The position numbers were made by a program, and so were the translations under genes. The notes below the pieces were generated by a model. That model saw only the letters and a list, made by a program, of their open reading frames with translations. It made no database searches and had not been told where the DNA came from. 64,000 nucleotides of DNA from Auanema rhodensis (taxonomy: Eukaryota > Nematoda > Chromadorea > Rhabditida > Rhabditidae). Below, one piece after another: positions 29,769 through 40,200 of this stretch (the first letter of the stretch is position 1; each line of letters starts with the position of its first letter). The stretch covers positions 11,036,001 through 11,100,000 of the forward strand of contig OZ059897.1 of assembly GCA_964057225.1 (NCBI GenBank). The letters are read 5' to 3'.

Positions 29769-30274
29769 CTGAAAAAATTGAAACTAATTAAAAAATATTT
29801 CATTATATAAAAAATATATATGATATATGTGAGCATTATATAGCATATTTAAACGTAAGGTTCACATACTTAATGATCTGTGCGGGACCATTAAATAAAA
29901 GGCGGCATGAGCGTCCCTGTAAGGCTTACATTTTTTGGTTATTTTCAGGTTACGACATGTAAGGTTTACGTGCACAGGATTACGTTCGTATACATGTTTT
30001 TCAAGAGGAAGAACATTTCAGAGAAAGAGGAATTAAAAAAAAAAGGTTGAGCATAAATCTCACTATACAATGTATAGTTGAAATAGCAAAAAAGGTATGA
30101 CGATGTATTATTTAGATCTAAATTGTTTTAGAGGCTTGAGGTATTAAGAATTGGAGATGTAAATTGTTTTAGAGGCTTGAGTTATTGAGAATTGGAGATG
30201 TAGAACAGGCGGGTCAATTGTTAAAACAATTGAAAGAAGTTGACCATTACTGCTTAACTTCCAATATCTTCCTA
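29769..30274. other. AT-rich intergenic stretch with a short direct repeat
   Basis: No supported exon. A tandem duplication of about 42 bp ('aaattgttttagaggcttgag...ggagatgt') spans about 30119-30202, and its tail runs into a segment repeated at 32179 and 32465. The palindromic TGTAAGGCTTACA occurs near 29920. Confidence 0.5.
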
Positions 30275-31187
30275 TATTTGCGGATACTATGGTAGCTTAG
30301 AAGAAGGTGAGGCGAATGACGACTACACGATATTAACAAAATTTGGCGACTTTGAAGCATCTCATGTACAAAAATTGTTTAAGCCGGTATGAAAGCCTTA
30401 CATTTATAAACTGTACATTACGTATGGCTTACATATTTTTAGGAACCTGGGTTCATGTTTGCTGAATCATACGCCAATCATTGTCTACTTCATAGCAATT
30501 CTGAGATGGTTACTTGTTTCGAATTCAACGACTTCCCCATACTCATACTCAGAGCCATTAAAACTATTAGAAATGGACAACAAATTTTATTTAATTATAA
30601 TATAACGGGAAAGCAATGTCTGCGATTTGATTTTTATAATGAATGTCCCTGTTCATCGGAACAACCATTAATAAAGGATGTGAGACCCTTCGGTCCTCTA
30701 TCTCAAGAAGGCAAAGAAAAATGGACTAAATACTTTAGTCAATATTTTTTTATATTTTTTATGTTAATTATTCCTTTTCAGAAAGAAATAAAGAAGTTCC
30801 AAGTGCTTCATTAGGAAGCCAATGTTCCACCACTCAAGATTTGGAAATCACGGATGTCGTTATGATTAGTGACCAAACTGACAATGAAATTAATACTCCT
30901 TTTTCGAATAATGATATAGTCGGCGATGATAATACTTCGGAACCAACATCTATTCAATCAGAACCTTCTACTGATCCTGATGGGAACGAGTCAGAATTAG
31001 TCGTCGCTCACAACTCCAGCTTATTGCTACAAGTATAAATTAAATATTAATCAATCAATTTGATAAAGTGTTCCAGATTATCCCTGATATGCAATTAAAG
31101 ATAACTAGACCGAACTACTACATTGGGAAACTTTGGTGTCCCATCTGTGGACTTCTCAAGAAACAAGGAAGCTATAACTGTAACCAT
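30275..31187 (+). CDS. Partial SET-domain protein with a following Cys-X2-Cys motif (four exons, both ends cut)
   Basis: SET domains methylate lysines, usually on histones. Exons are about 30275-30386, 30443-30737, 30782-31032 and 31077-31187, with introns of 56, 44 and 44 nt. Spliced, the frame is open throughout. Exons 1-2 carry SET-like features: YICGYYGS, a degenerate ANHCLLHSN in place of the NHS-C-PN motif, ILRAIKTIRNGQQILFNYN, then ECPC resembling a post-SET cysteine cluster. Exon 3 is acidic and Ser/Thr-rich. Exon 4 has WCPICGLLKKQGSYNCNH, a possible C2H2 finger. The 5' end is cut at a junction with the repeated 'gtagaacaggcgg' segment, and the 3' end runs into the inverted repeat at 31181. 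It is a fragment unless rearranged parts lie elsewhere. Confidence 0.6.
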
Positions 31188-31379
31188 GTGTTGGTTATCC
31201 CATCTATCGGATGTCAAAATCCATAAGGCCGAGGAGCATCTGGCACAAAGTAGGGTCGCAGCCACTGCTTGAGCGATATTCTCTTCGAAATGAGTCGACG
31301 TAGGCTTACAGCTGATGGTATGTCGGCTTTCACAACTTCAAAAATTATGGCATAGAAATTAAATTAACAAAAAGCCTAC
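31181..31379. repeat. Inverted repeat, left arm (199 bp)
   Basis: Reverse complement of 32636-32834 with about one mismatch. The arms meet inside a single exon of the micro-intron gene family. Confidence 0.85.
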
Positions 31380-32098
31380 TGATTTTTTTCAAAAAATTCG
31401 TGGGCCAAATCTACCCTATATTCGATCCACACTCCTTCCCAGCATAATCTTATTATATGTGGATTGAAAGATATTTCCTAAATATATGTATTACTTTAGG
31501 TATTACTTTTGATATCTTACTCCAAGTAGCCCTAATCTATTTCCGACTCCATATCTTCCTTTAATCCTCGTAAAGATAGTTGAATCTTTTCCACCGTTAG
31601 GGTTGAGAGGCTGCATCACTACCCTATGGTCAAGATATGGGGAAGCTTGGGGAGGTTGGAGAAATGTTTCCAGAAACTGGACTGTGTGGTGGAGGCTCGA
31701 TGTCTAGAAAAATAATGCTACAACAATTTTGAATAATTTAACATACGCATTGGGCTTTAGGTCGCATTGTATAATTTTCATAAATGTATCTTGTTATGAG
31801 GTACAACATTCTAAGATTGCGAATAATTCGGTAGTGGGGATGTCTAGATTTTAGAGCAATGCAAAAGTTAAATGATTTACATCCTGTTAGTATTTTATCT
31901 ATTTCATTAGAAATTTTAATATTTTTTTTACATTCTATTCCATATAACTGAATAAGCTTAAAAAAATAAATGGTTGGGTAGTTAAAATTTTAAACATACT
32001 TTATCAAATATGGGACGGGTTGCTTTTCAAAAAGGCCTGTACATTTATCTCTTTTAAAATTCCTTCATCGTAATGTCGAAACATCCAGCACTGAAAAT
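31184..32098 (-). pseudogene. Paralogue B of the micro-intron gene (damaged)
   Basis: Contains exons matching the N-terminal half of the 27202-29768 gene in the same order and with the same introns: near 31997-32098 (MFRHYDEGILKEINVQ), 31747-31956, 31522-31704 (SSLHHTVQF...GGKDSTIFTRIKGRYG), 31381-31478 and 31184-31337. A 1-nt loss near 32010 shifts the first exon relative to the intact gene. The copy stops at the inverted-repeat boundary, where the other half of the gene is missing. Confidence 0.75.
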
Positions 32099-32136
32099 TA
32101 AAAATACTTAAAAATATACATTTGAACATGGCATAA

Positions 32137-32708
32137 AAAATATAAAAATATAAACCAAAGTCAAAATATAAACCATTAATGATAAAAATATTAAGAATTG
32201 GAGATGTAGAACAGGCGGGTCAATTGTTAAAACAATTGAAAGAAGTTGACCATTACTGCTTAACTTCCAAAAAAGAGACAGCTATATATAATTATTGTCT
32301 AGCAACATGGGTAGGCTTTTTGTGTTTTAATTATTGTCTAGCAACATGGGTAGGCTTTTTGTTAATTTAATTTCTATGCCATAATTTTTGAAGTTGTGAA
32401 AGCCGACATACCATCAGCTGTAAAAATATAAAAATATAAACCAAAGTCAAAATATAAACCATTAATGATAAAAATATTAAGAATTGGAGATGTAGAACAG
32501 GCGGGTCAATTGTTAAAACAATTGAAAGAAGTTGACCATTACTGCTTAACTTCCAAAAAAGAGACAGCTATATATAATTATTGTCTAGCAACATGGGTAG
32601 GCTTTTTGTGTTTTAATTATTGTCTAGCAACATGGGTAAGCTTTTTGTTAATTTAATTTCTATGCCATAATTTTTGAAGTTGTGAAAGCCGACATACCAT
32701 CAGCTGTA
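32137..32708 (+). repeat. Tandem duplication of a 286-bp segment
   Basis: Two nearly identical copies (about 32137-32422 and 32423-32708), each holding 'gtagaacaggcgggtcaattg', which is also present at 30198-30270, and an internal duplicated 'ttattgtctagcaacatggg'. Confidence 0.85.
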
Positions 32709-32834
32709 AGCCTACGTCGACTCATTTCGAAGAGAATATCGCTCAAGCAGTGGCTGCGACCCTACTTTGTGCCAGATGCTCCTCGGCCTTATGGATTTTG
32801 ACATCCGATAGATGGGATAACCAACACATGGTTA
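32636..32834. repeat. Inverted repeat, right arm (199 bp)
   Basis: Pairs with 31181-31379. A partial third arm is present at about 32350-32420. Confidence 0.85.
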
Positions 32835-33810
32835 TTAAGGCTTTTCAGGAAGGCATTGCTGAAACGCTGAAGTTTTCCATGGATGTAAGATTAGGGTTTT
32901 TTGGATATCATAAATTGCGGTTTTTGTAGGATTTTTGCTCAAGTATGGACTTTTCTTTTGATCCAACGGACTATATGAAGATGGAAGCTAGAAAATTAAT
33001 GGATGCAGCCCTAGAAGTAAAAATAAAATTCATGTTTAATTGTTTTTATTTTTTTGTTTTACAGTTTTCCTCCTCCCACCTCCCTACTAACATCGAAAAT
33101 TCTCCTTCACCTAGTGAAGTAAGTTATAACTCTTATTGTAAGCCTTACATTCTTTACAGCCTTCTTCCCGTACTGACAGATCTCCTCCCCCCCTCATGAA
33201 GGAAGTTCATCACCTCATGAAGTAAGTAATATAATTCTTAATGTAAGTCTTACATTCTTTACAGACTTCTTCTCCTCCTGCCGATAGATCTCCTCCTGCT
33301 GACAAATCTCCTCCCCCCCCCCCTCATGAAGTAAGTTATAACTTTTAATGTAAGCCTTACATTCTTTACAGCCTTCTTCCCGTACTGACAGATCTCCTCC
33401 CCCCCTCATGAAGTAAGTAATATAATTCTTAATGTAAGTCTTACATTCTTTACAGACTTCTTCTCCTCCTGCTGACAGATCTCCTCCCCCCCCCCCTCAT
33501 GAAGGAACTTCATTTCCTCATGAAGTAAGTTATAATTCTTAATGTAAGCCTTACATTCTTTACAGACGTTCTCTCCTCGTCAAAAACGATCGCGAATGAG
33601 CTCTGTTCCTCAAAAAAGAGAAACCCCTCTCAAGGTTATTATTCCGTATTCCTAATTCCAGACTTTACATATTATTAAATTACAGTCTTTTATCTATCGA
33701 GAAACTGTTGCTGACGGAGCAACGATATGCCGTTCTATAATGAACGCCTTAAACGTAGATGAAGCGTCCCCATTCCAGGTGCCGCCAGGGCCTAAGGTAT
33801 AATGTATTTT
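32690..33810 (+). pseudogene. Paralogue C of the micro-intron gene (opposite strand, 3'-truncated)
   Basis: Picks up where paralogue B stops: exon with ATLLCARCSSALWILTSDRW, then DFCSSMDFSFDPTDYMK, then a proline/serine micro-exon array (33065-33118, 33160-33221, 33265-33330 and further), and a last exon ending near 33798 (ICRSIMNALNVDEASPFQVPPG). Introns are 41-45 nt and end TTCTTTACAG. Exons of 62 and 41 nt with poly-C runs are out of step, so poly-C slippage has probably broken the frame. The 3' part is replaced by the Ty3-like element at about 33916. Confidence 0.7.
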
Positions 33811-33915
33811 ATAATGTATTCAGCTAATTAGTATAAGTTCAGCTGGTAAATATCGATCCCCCCACCTTAAAAAGTTGAACGTCCTCGTTCAAAAACAAAA
33901 TAAATTAATTCACTT

Positions 33916-33966
33916 TTTTGTAGACTACATTGGTCTGTAAAATCGACGCGGGAGCATAACGGAACG
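33916..33966 (+). repeat. 5' LTR remnant of the Ty3-like element
   Basis: 51 bp matching the last 51 bp of the 3' LTR, ending GGAACG directly before the PBS. Upstream sequence belongs to paralogue C. Confidence 0.8.
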
Positions 33967-33979
33967 TGGAGGTTCCACC
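33967..33979 (+). promoter_or_regulatory. Primer-binding site, tRNA-Gln type
   Basis: TGGAGGTTCCACC is complementary to the 3' end GGTGGAACCT-CCA of animal tRNA-Gln. Confidence 0.75.
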
Positions 33980-35472
33980 TCGAACTTATAACAATTTTTT
34001 TCCTTCTCTCTAATGTTTGTGTTGTTAATTCATTTTCAAATCTCTTTCATCTCTCTTTTTCTCATACCATCTACTCTATGTCTTAACACAATACGGAGGG
34101 GCCAACAACGTTAAATGGGAACAGAGGCAAGTAATCCTTTTTTTTTTAAAGAAGGATTATACGTTTCGAGATTATTATTTTCCCGTTTGTTCACAAAAAG
34201 TTTTTCGTCTGAACCTTTAAATTTCGTATCCTTGCTTATAACATCTGAAATGCTCTGTTACCCAACCTTGAAGCTTGATGAGGGCTTTAGGCTGAATTAG
34301 TGAACAAATTCACCTAAAGTAATTGTTATTTTGTATTTCCCACGCCTTCTCCTTTTTAAGGATTAATTTTGGCTTCAAGGAAAGAATAACTTCGGTTATA
34401 TCTTTATATTTCGTGGATGAAGTTTGTTTTGCGATCAGGACTATTTTATTTTGCGTTACGATTTCGTTCAGACAAATTTTGCTTCTAACATCCTAAATTT
34501 ATAATCAGTACGCATGAAAAAAAATTACACGGGAAACCTCACCAGAAAGGGAGGATTGTTAATTTATAGATCGCTATAGTCCGAAAAATCCTGTTGAAAA
34601 ATGTTATCTCGAATTTGAATCATGATTAACACAGGTCGTGTTGGCTAAAGCATATCGGTTTGGATTTTCTCCCCTTACTGAATGTCACCTTCCTCATACC
34701 GTTATTGTTGTTCAGAAGCATAAGACTCACGCATTGAACCTTATTCCAACTTTAATACTAGTTCTTGTAATATTTAGCCATTTAACTCTGCTTTTATTTC
34801 AAAATTCGATTTCTGATCACGAAATATCTACATTCATCATTGCGAAACGCTCTTTTGTAAAACTAATATTACGAATCCCATGACTTTTGTTACAACGAAA
34901 CATGCGAGCTACACCAAATGTATTTGAAAACCAGATTGTAAAGAAACAAAAATTATTTTTGGTCACAAAAGAGAAATTGGTGCACATTTATTGTTAAACT
35001 GCTCTTTTATCAAAAGCATGTTACGAATTACACCATAAGTTTTGTTGCAAGATGACACACCACATGGTCGAGAAACTAGTGTAACAAAACATAAGTTTAG
35101 TCAGCATGAGGAAAATGGTTGCATACAAATCAGTAAAATGTGCTGTAATTGAACGAATATTACGAATTACACTAAACGTTTTGTAAAATAACAGCTTGGT
35201 CACCCCAGATGTTTTGTGAATCAGACTTTCAACTACAGAGAAAATACGGAGAGCACCAGAGTCCCGATATCACACAGTAGAAGGCGGATCCATCGCCATT
35301 GGCCAAGGCATCGACCTCATTCTCACAAGTTGTCGATACGACACCGGTCGCTCTCCAAAGCCTTTCTCATTTTGCCTACATCCTCATCCTTATTCACAGC
35401 ATTCTTTAACGTCTCAACATCCCACACGTTACCAAGCACTCAAGGTTTTTTCAAACCAAGAGTTCTAGCAAG
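33980..35472 (+). other. Long leader of the Ty3-like element
   Basis: About 1.5 kb without a convincing ORF. It is pyrimidine-rich at first, then AT-rich. ATG GGA ACA GAG at 34115 is followed directly by GCAAGT, a possible GC-type splice donor that could supply a start codon for gag. This is speculative. Confidence 0.45.
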
Positions 35473-36912
35473 GTGGCTAAGAGATTCCATTCAGCCGTAC
35501 CTATAAGTACGCATTTCGATTCCCAAGACTCAGCTCCCTTTACCAGAAGTCGAGCTCGAGCTCAAGACGTCGCTATATTAGAAGAGGAGCAGAAAGTCGA
35601 CAAGAAGCCGGATAATTTCCTTATTCCTACTACTGATTCTGTCTCACCTACTGAACAACTAGGCGACCCGGACTACGTACCTACTATAGAAGAAGAACTA
35701 TCAATCATTGTGGAGGAACAAACACCGATCACTCCTAAAAAGGTACGCTCCTCTAATTCTAATAAAAATAAGAAAAATCAAAACATCAGCGACGCTTCTC
35801 AGTCTCTCTCACTAACCGAACCAACCGATTCCCCTTTACTTTCAAAAACTTCTAGGGCGGGTGGGCTTAGTTCTCTTAGAAACATTGTTACTGATCTTTT
35901 TAACCTTTCGCCTAAAGATAAAACTTTCAACACCAAGCGCAAAAGCAGATATTCATCAGTCCCTAACATTAATATCTCACCAATTCAACCACCTGCGCCA
36001 AATACCAGTATTCATCAAACTTCTACTCCCATCTTAACAACAACAGACTCACTTCCTAAGGCACCCAATAGACCTATTCCATCCACGCAAACAACCCCTA
36101 TTTTGGAGACCCCACCAATAACAGGTAGAACGATCAAAATACCATCTACCCGTACGAATAACATTATGACGGAAGCTGTTTCCTCATTACCTGGGGCAGG
36201 GAAAACAACAATCGCGCAAGCCTTACTTTCGCCTTACTGTCCAACTTACGACGGCAGTCGTAACTTCCGTGATTTTACGGGTAAATTCAACTTGTTTGCT
36301 AATGCCATTGGCCTTGTTATCCCTGAAAGGTTAGCACTTCTTCCTTTGCTTCTCAAAAATGAAGCAGCAGAAGAAGCTTACAGACAAGTTCATGAACAAC
36401 TTAAAACAACTGGTTCGTGGAATGATCTGATTAGAGCACTAACATCGAAGCTCTGCCCTGAATATAATCAAGACCCTGCACTTATTAACCTTCAAAACAC
36501 CACGCAAGGGGAATTGACAATTGATGCATACGCCCAAGCATTAAGAACAATGGCATTGAGTGCATTTGCATCTGATGACCCACATAAAGATCAAATACTG
36601 AGATCAACATTCCTCAGAGGACTTAAAAATACTCTAAAACCAGCTGTGATTCGAGCAAAGCCAAAATCCTTCACAGAAGCGATTGAAGCCGCTCGCTGGG
36701 AGGAATCGATAGTGAACCAAACAACAGACACGCAATCGATGTTGGTCAACGCTGTGAACAAAGCACTAGCACCCTTTGCGCGTAATGATGAGAGACGAGA
36801 TAGCCAAACATTTAATCGCAATTATCAACGCGATAACCAAATGATAAGAAATAATCAAAATTATCAAAATAATCAAAATTATCAAAATACTCAAAATAAT
36901 CAAAATTATTAA
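35473..36912 (+). CDS. Ty3-like Gag (about 479 aa to the in-frame stop)
   Basis: Structural protein of the particle. The first 230 residues are Ser/Thr/Pro-rich and basic. From about 236 there is a gag core: YCPTYDGSRNFRDFTGKFNLF, then LTSKLCPEYNQDPALINLQN and DAYAQALRTM, and a helical region to about 405, as in arthropod Ty3 gags. It ends in Asn/Gln/Tyr repeats (NYQNNQNYQ). No zinc knuckle is present. The TAA at 36910-36912 is the only stop; the same frame stays open through an N/R/G-rich basic tail into the downstream ORF. The frame opens at a GTG and lacks an ATG before residue about 230, so the true start is unknown and may be reached by splicing. Confidence 0.75.
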   Translation: MAKRFHSAVPISTHFDSQDSAPFTRSRARAQDVAILEEEQKVDKKPDNFLIPTTDSVSPTEQLGDPDYVPTIEEELSIIVEEQTPITPKKVRSSNSNKNKKNQNISDASQSLSLTEPTDSPLLSKTSRAGGLSSLRNIVTDLFNLSPKDKTFNTKRKSRYSSVPNINISPIQPPAPNTSIHQTSTPILTTTDSLPKAPNRPIPSTQTTPILETPPITGRTIKIPSTRTNNIMTEAVSSLPGAGKTTIAQALLSPYCPTYDGSRNFRDFTGKFNLFANAIGLVIPERLALLPLLLKNEAAEEAYRQVHEQLKTTGSWNDLIRALTSKLCPEYNQDPALINLQNTTQGELTIDAYAQALRTMALSAFASDDPHKDQILRSTFLRGLKNTLKPAVIRAKPKSFTEAIEAARWEESIVNQTTDTQSMLVNAVNKALAPFARNDERRDSQTFNRNYQRDNQMIRNNQNYQNNQNYQNTQNNQNY

Positions 36913-37209
36913 AATTATCAAAAAAATAAAAACTTTTCTAATTTCAATAATAATCGAAACCGTTACGGTTCTTTCGCTAATAATAATCGCCGTACAAATT
37001 ATAACGAACAAGATAATAGGCAATCGAGTTCTGATTGGCATCAAAGAAATTATAATTTTCGTCATAACAACCAACGAGGTAGATTCAATAACAACAACGG
37101 ACAAAGAAGAGTTCAATTCAAAAATCAAAGAGACAACTCAAGAGGAAGAGATAGAAGCTCAACAAGAATAAACTCTGTCACCCTTTCGCCTTTGACGCTC
37201 ACAGTTATC
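36913..37209 (+). other. Open Asn/Arg/Gly-rich segment linking Gag and Env-Pol frames
   Basis: Translates in the Gag frame with no stop and is rich in N, R, G and Q, an RGG-like nucleic-acid-binding tail. It leads directly into the signal peptide of the next ORF, indicating either stop-codon readthrough or a recent nonsense change. Confidence 0.65.
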
Positions 37210-40200
37210 ATGGCAATAACAGCAGCAATATTCTTGCCCTGTGCATCTACATATCAAATCTGTACAAGAGCAACAGGAGGCGCATTACTTATGCCACCAA
37301 CAATCAGAAAATGCAGATTAACAGAGAAAAACCATGTGCTACGTACAGAAGTTCATCTATACACAAGAAATCACACAGCACACGAATGGGATGCGTGGCG
37401 TTGTTCAGAGGAAGTACACAAGTTATGCGTACGAGACCTGCTATTCCTCCGCGATACGAACAGAACAATAAATAGAATACAGCCTATAGGAGAGCGCGAG
37501 TGCAGACAGGCGATCCGCGATCGCAAGTGGAATAACATAGAACTGCAACGCATTGATAGTATCACCCAAGCAACTCCGGAGCCCTCCTATGACCCAGCGC
37601 GCGCGTTCAACCGCGACGCGTGCGAGGAGCGGTCACGTCTAATATTAGAGCGCGGAGTCATGACCCGTATGCCTGACGATACAATATTGTCAAACTTAAT
37701 ATTGAACACGGAAGGATGCAATGCACATCATGGTAATTGTGAATCAAGTACATCAATAATAATATGGGACCCACAAACCACTGGTTCATGTTGTAATTAT
37801 ATCGATATGCATACATATGACGCTATCATTAGTCAAGATACTATTTTAATCCCTAGTACACAATCGGCACTTATTCTTTCGAGCAAACCAACTCCGAAAC
37901 CTATTTCTTCTTGCTTCAGGCAGCCAGCGTTCTATACGACATCAGGAAATTATATCATTCTTCCTAAATTTCCAAACGACAACAATATAACCACCCTTAT
38001 TGAAAGAGAGTTCAAAAAGCTGCCGTTTAAAAGACCAAAACGTGCAGTCACCGAAGGATGTTCTTTCCCGCTGGATCAAGATCGGATCAACGAAGTTGAA
38101 GATTATGAAACAGTATTGCTTCACGTTTGTCCATATACTTTCCTAAGACCATTAATGAGTAATCCCGGTATTACTTCAATTATTCCTATAATCAAAGGAA
38201 GACGTTTAGTAGATCCAACATACTCTCTAAAGGCATGGATAACATCACATAAAGAAAAATTCGAATTTTTCTTCAGAATTCAAATAAATGAACATTCTGT
38301 TCGACATTTTCTCAAGCAATACGATTTCAGTGATAAAGAAGAAGCTCTGCTATATTATATAGCACAAAGAGAATTAGCCATTACTACAAAGGCAGCAATA
38401 TCATACTTAACATCTGAACAGCTTCTCGAACAAATATCAGATCGTTTGACAGTAATCGAATTCGATGAAATCATAAGGAAGAAACAAGGTTCATATCGCG
38501 AACGAATTGAAAGCATAGCTCTCAATTTAACCAATACACCAGTGATAATTGAAGAAGGACTGACAATTCCATCACGACAAGAAGTCCTACAAACGTTCAT
38601 ACAAATGCCACCAATAAGGAAACGTATACTAACTGACGAGGAAGAGAAGAAAAGCGAATTCATTAAGGCAACGATCAATTTACTAAGAGAACTAAAAACC
38701 CTCACAACAGTACGATGGAATAAAACTGCAGCATTTATTGATGACAGAAAATTTATAAAATTGCCAGCATCACGACAATTCATGCCAAATACAGATAAAC
38801 TATTTTATGACAGGAAGAATAATTATGGAATACCGATCGGTCCACACCCTAAGCTGATCAAGCCCAGCAATCTTTCAAAGAAATTATTATTGGAAATATT
38901 TTTACCCCTGCTCAATAATGTAAAAACACCTTATACATCGAGTAGGATAACACAAGAACAACTTCAAATCTTAATGGCAGAGAAAAATGAAACAAATTTT
39001 CGGCAAATCGCAACGCGGACATCCAGCGTCGCTGCAGGCGGCGCGGCTAGCGGCGCGGTTGTGACACCAGTCCAACCTTTGATCGAACAGAAGGGAACAA
39101 TCCAATCAGTCACCACAATACAGCCGCAAATAACGAACAATCCTCACACAAATGCAACAACCACCACAAGAGCACCATCATGGAGGCAACAGCCATCAAC
39201 AACGGCGCCTCACACGACCGCTGCGACAACAGCACGCACAACAACATCAACCGCTCGTTCGCCAACAACAACAAGAAGCTATGCCATATACAAAGACGCA
39301 CAGATTCCAAAAATACAAGAGACAACCGAAGCCTCTCCAACATTGATTCGAAAAAACCGAGCTTCCTCAACACCATCAGTAGAAACCTCAAATTTAGTGG
39401 AAGCAAATGCGAGATACATAGCAACGAAAATTGACTCGGTACAAGAGTTTCGTCAAAATATATCGAACAAAATAGCCCAAGATCATTTACAGTATGCTAC
39501 TACAATGATCCAAGAGGAATTGCAGAAACATTTTGAAGAATCATACGAATCGATTTGCGAGATACAAAATCGGTATCTGGAATTATGGAAATCAATTCTA
39601 CAAATTGAACCAACAATCGCAATGCGAACAATACTGGGAAGAGAAGATATAGCCGCACGGTTTGTAGGCAATGAAATTTTGCATATACATGTATGCCCTA
39701 CAGTGCTAGAGAAAACCATTTATCACAATCACACCGTAAATGGCACATGCTATCTCGAAACCCCAGTCTGGACACAAGACGGACAGTTACTGTTTGCAGC
39801 ACCCGGATCCAAGGATCTTTTACCTCATGGTAAAGAAATAAGCTGTGATCACGTACCAACAGATATCTGGTCTAGCGAAGGTGAATGGAAAGGAATTAAT
39901 GGGACTGCAGACGTCAATCTTGTATCAATGTGGGACGGACTTCATCACGAAAAAATAACACTATTAAAATTCACCGGAGCTCACTTATACACTAATTTAT
40001 CGTCTCGGGTATACTCAATGACCACAGCCATAGCTTACGGTGCGAGTTTAGCATCGATTCGTCAGAATCACGTTCTTCACACAATTCACAATGATCCAAA
40101 GATATCAGCTACATTCAGTGTACTAAAGAAAAGTAGCGACTACATATCGAAAGCTCAAGAATTCACCAAGAGCACATGGAAGTCATTCATCGATACAATT

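Noticed and set aside
30841..31038. Stand-alone 65-aa acidic ORF
   Set aside because: It is exon 3 of the SET-domain gene: it joins in frame to flanking exons through 44-nt introns on both sides.
34115..34300. Short ORF MGTEASNPF in the Ty3-like leader
   Set aside because: Low-complexity and without relatives. Only its first codons are interesting as a possible spliced start; as a gene it is unsupported.
39110..39424. Leucine-rich antisense ORF opposite the Thr-rich stalk
   Set aside because: Arises from the complement of ACA/CAA-rich codons in the Ty3-like Env.
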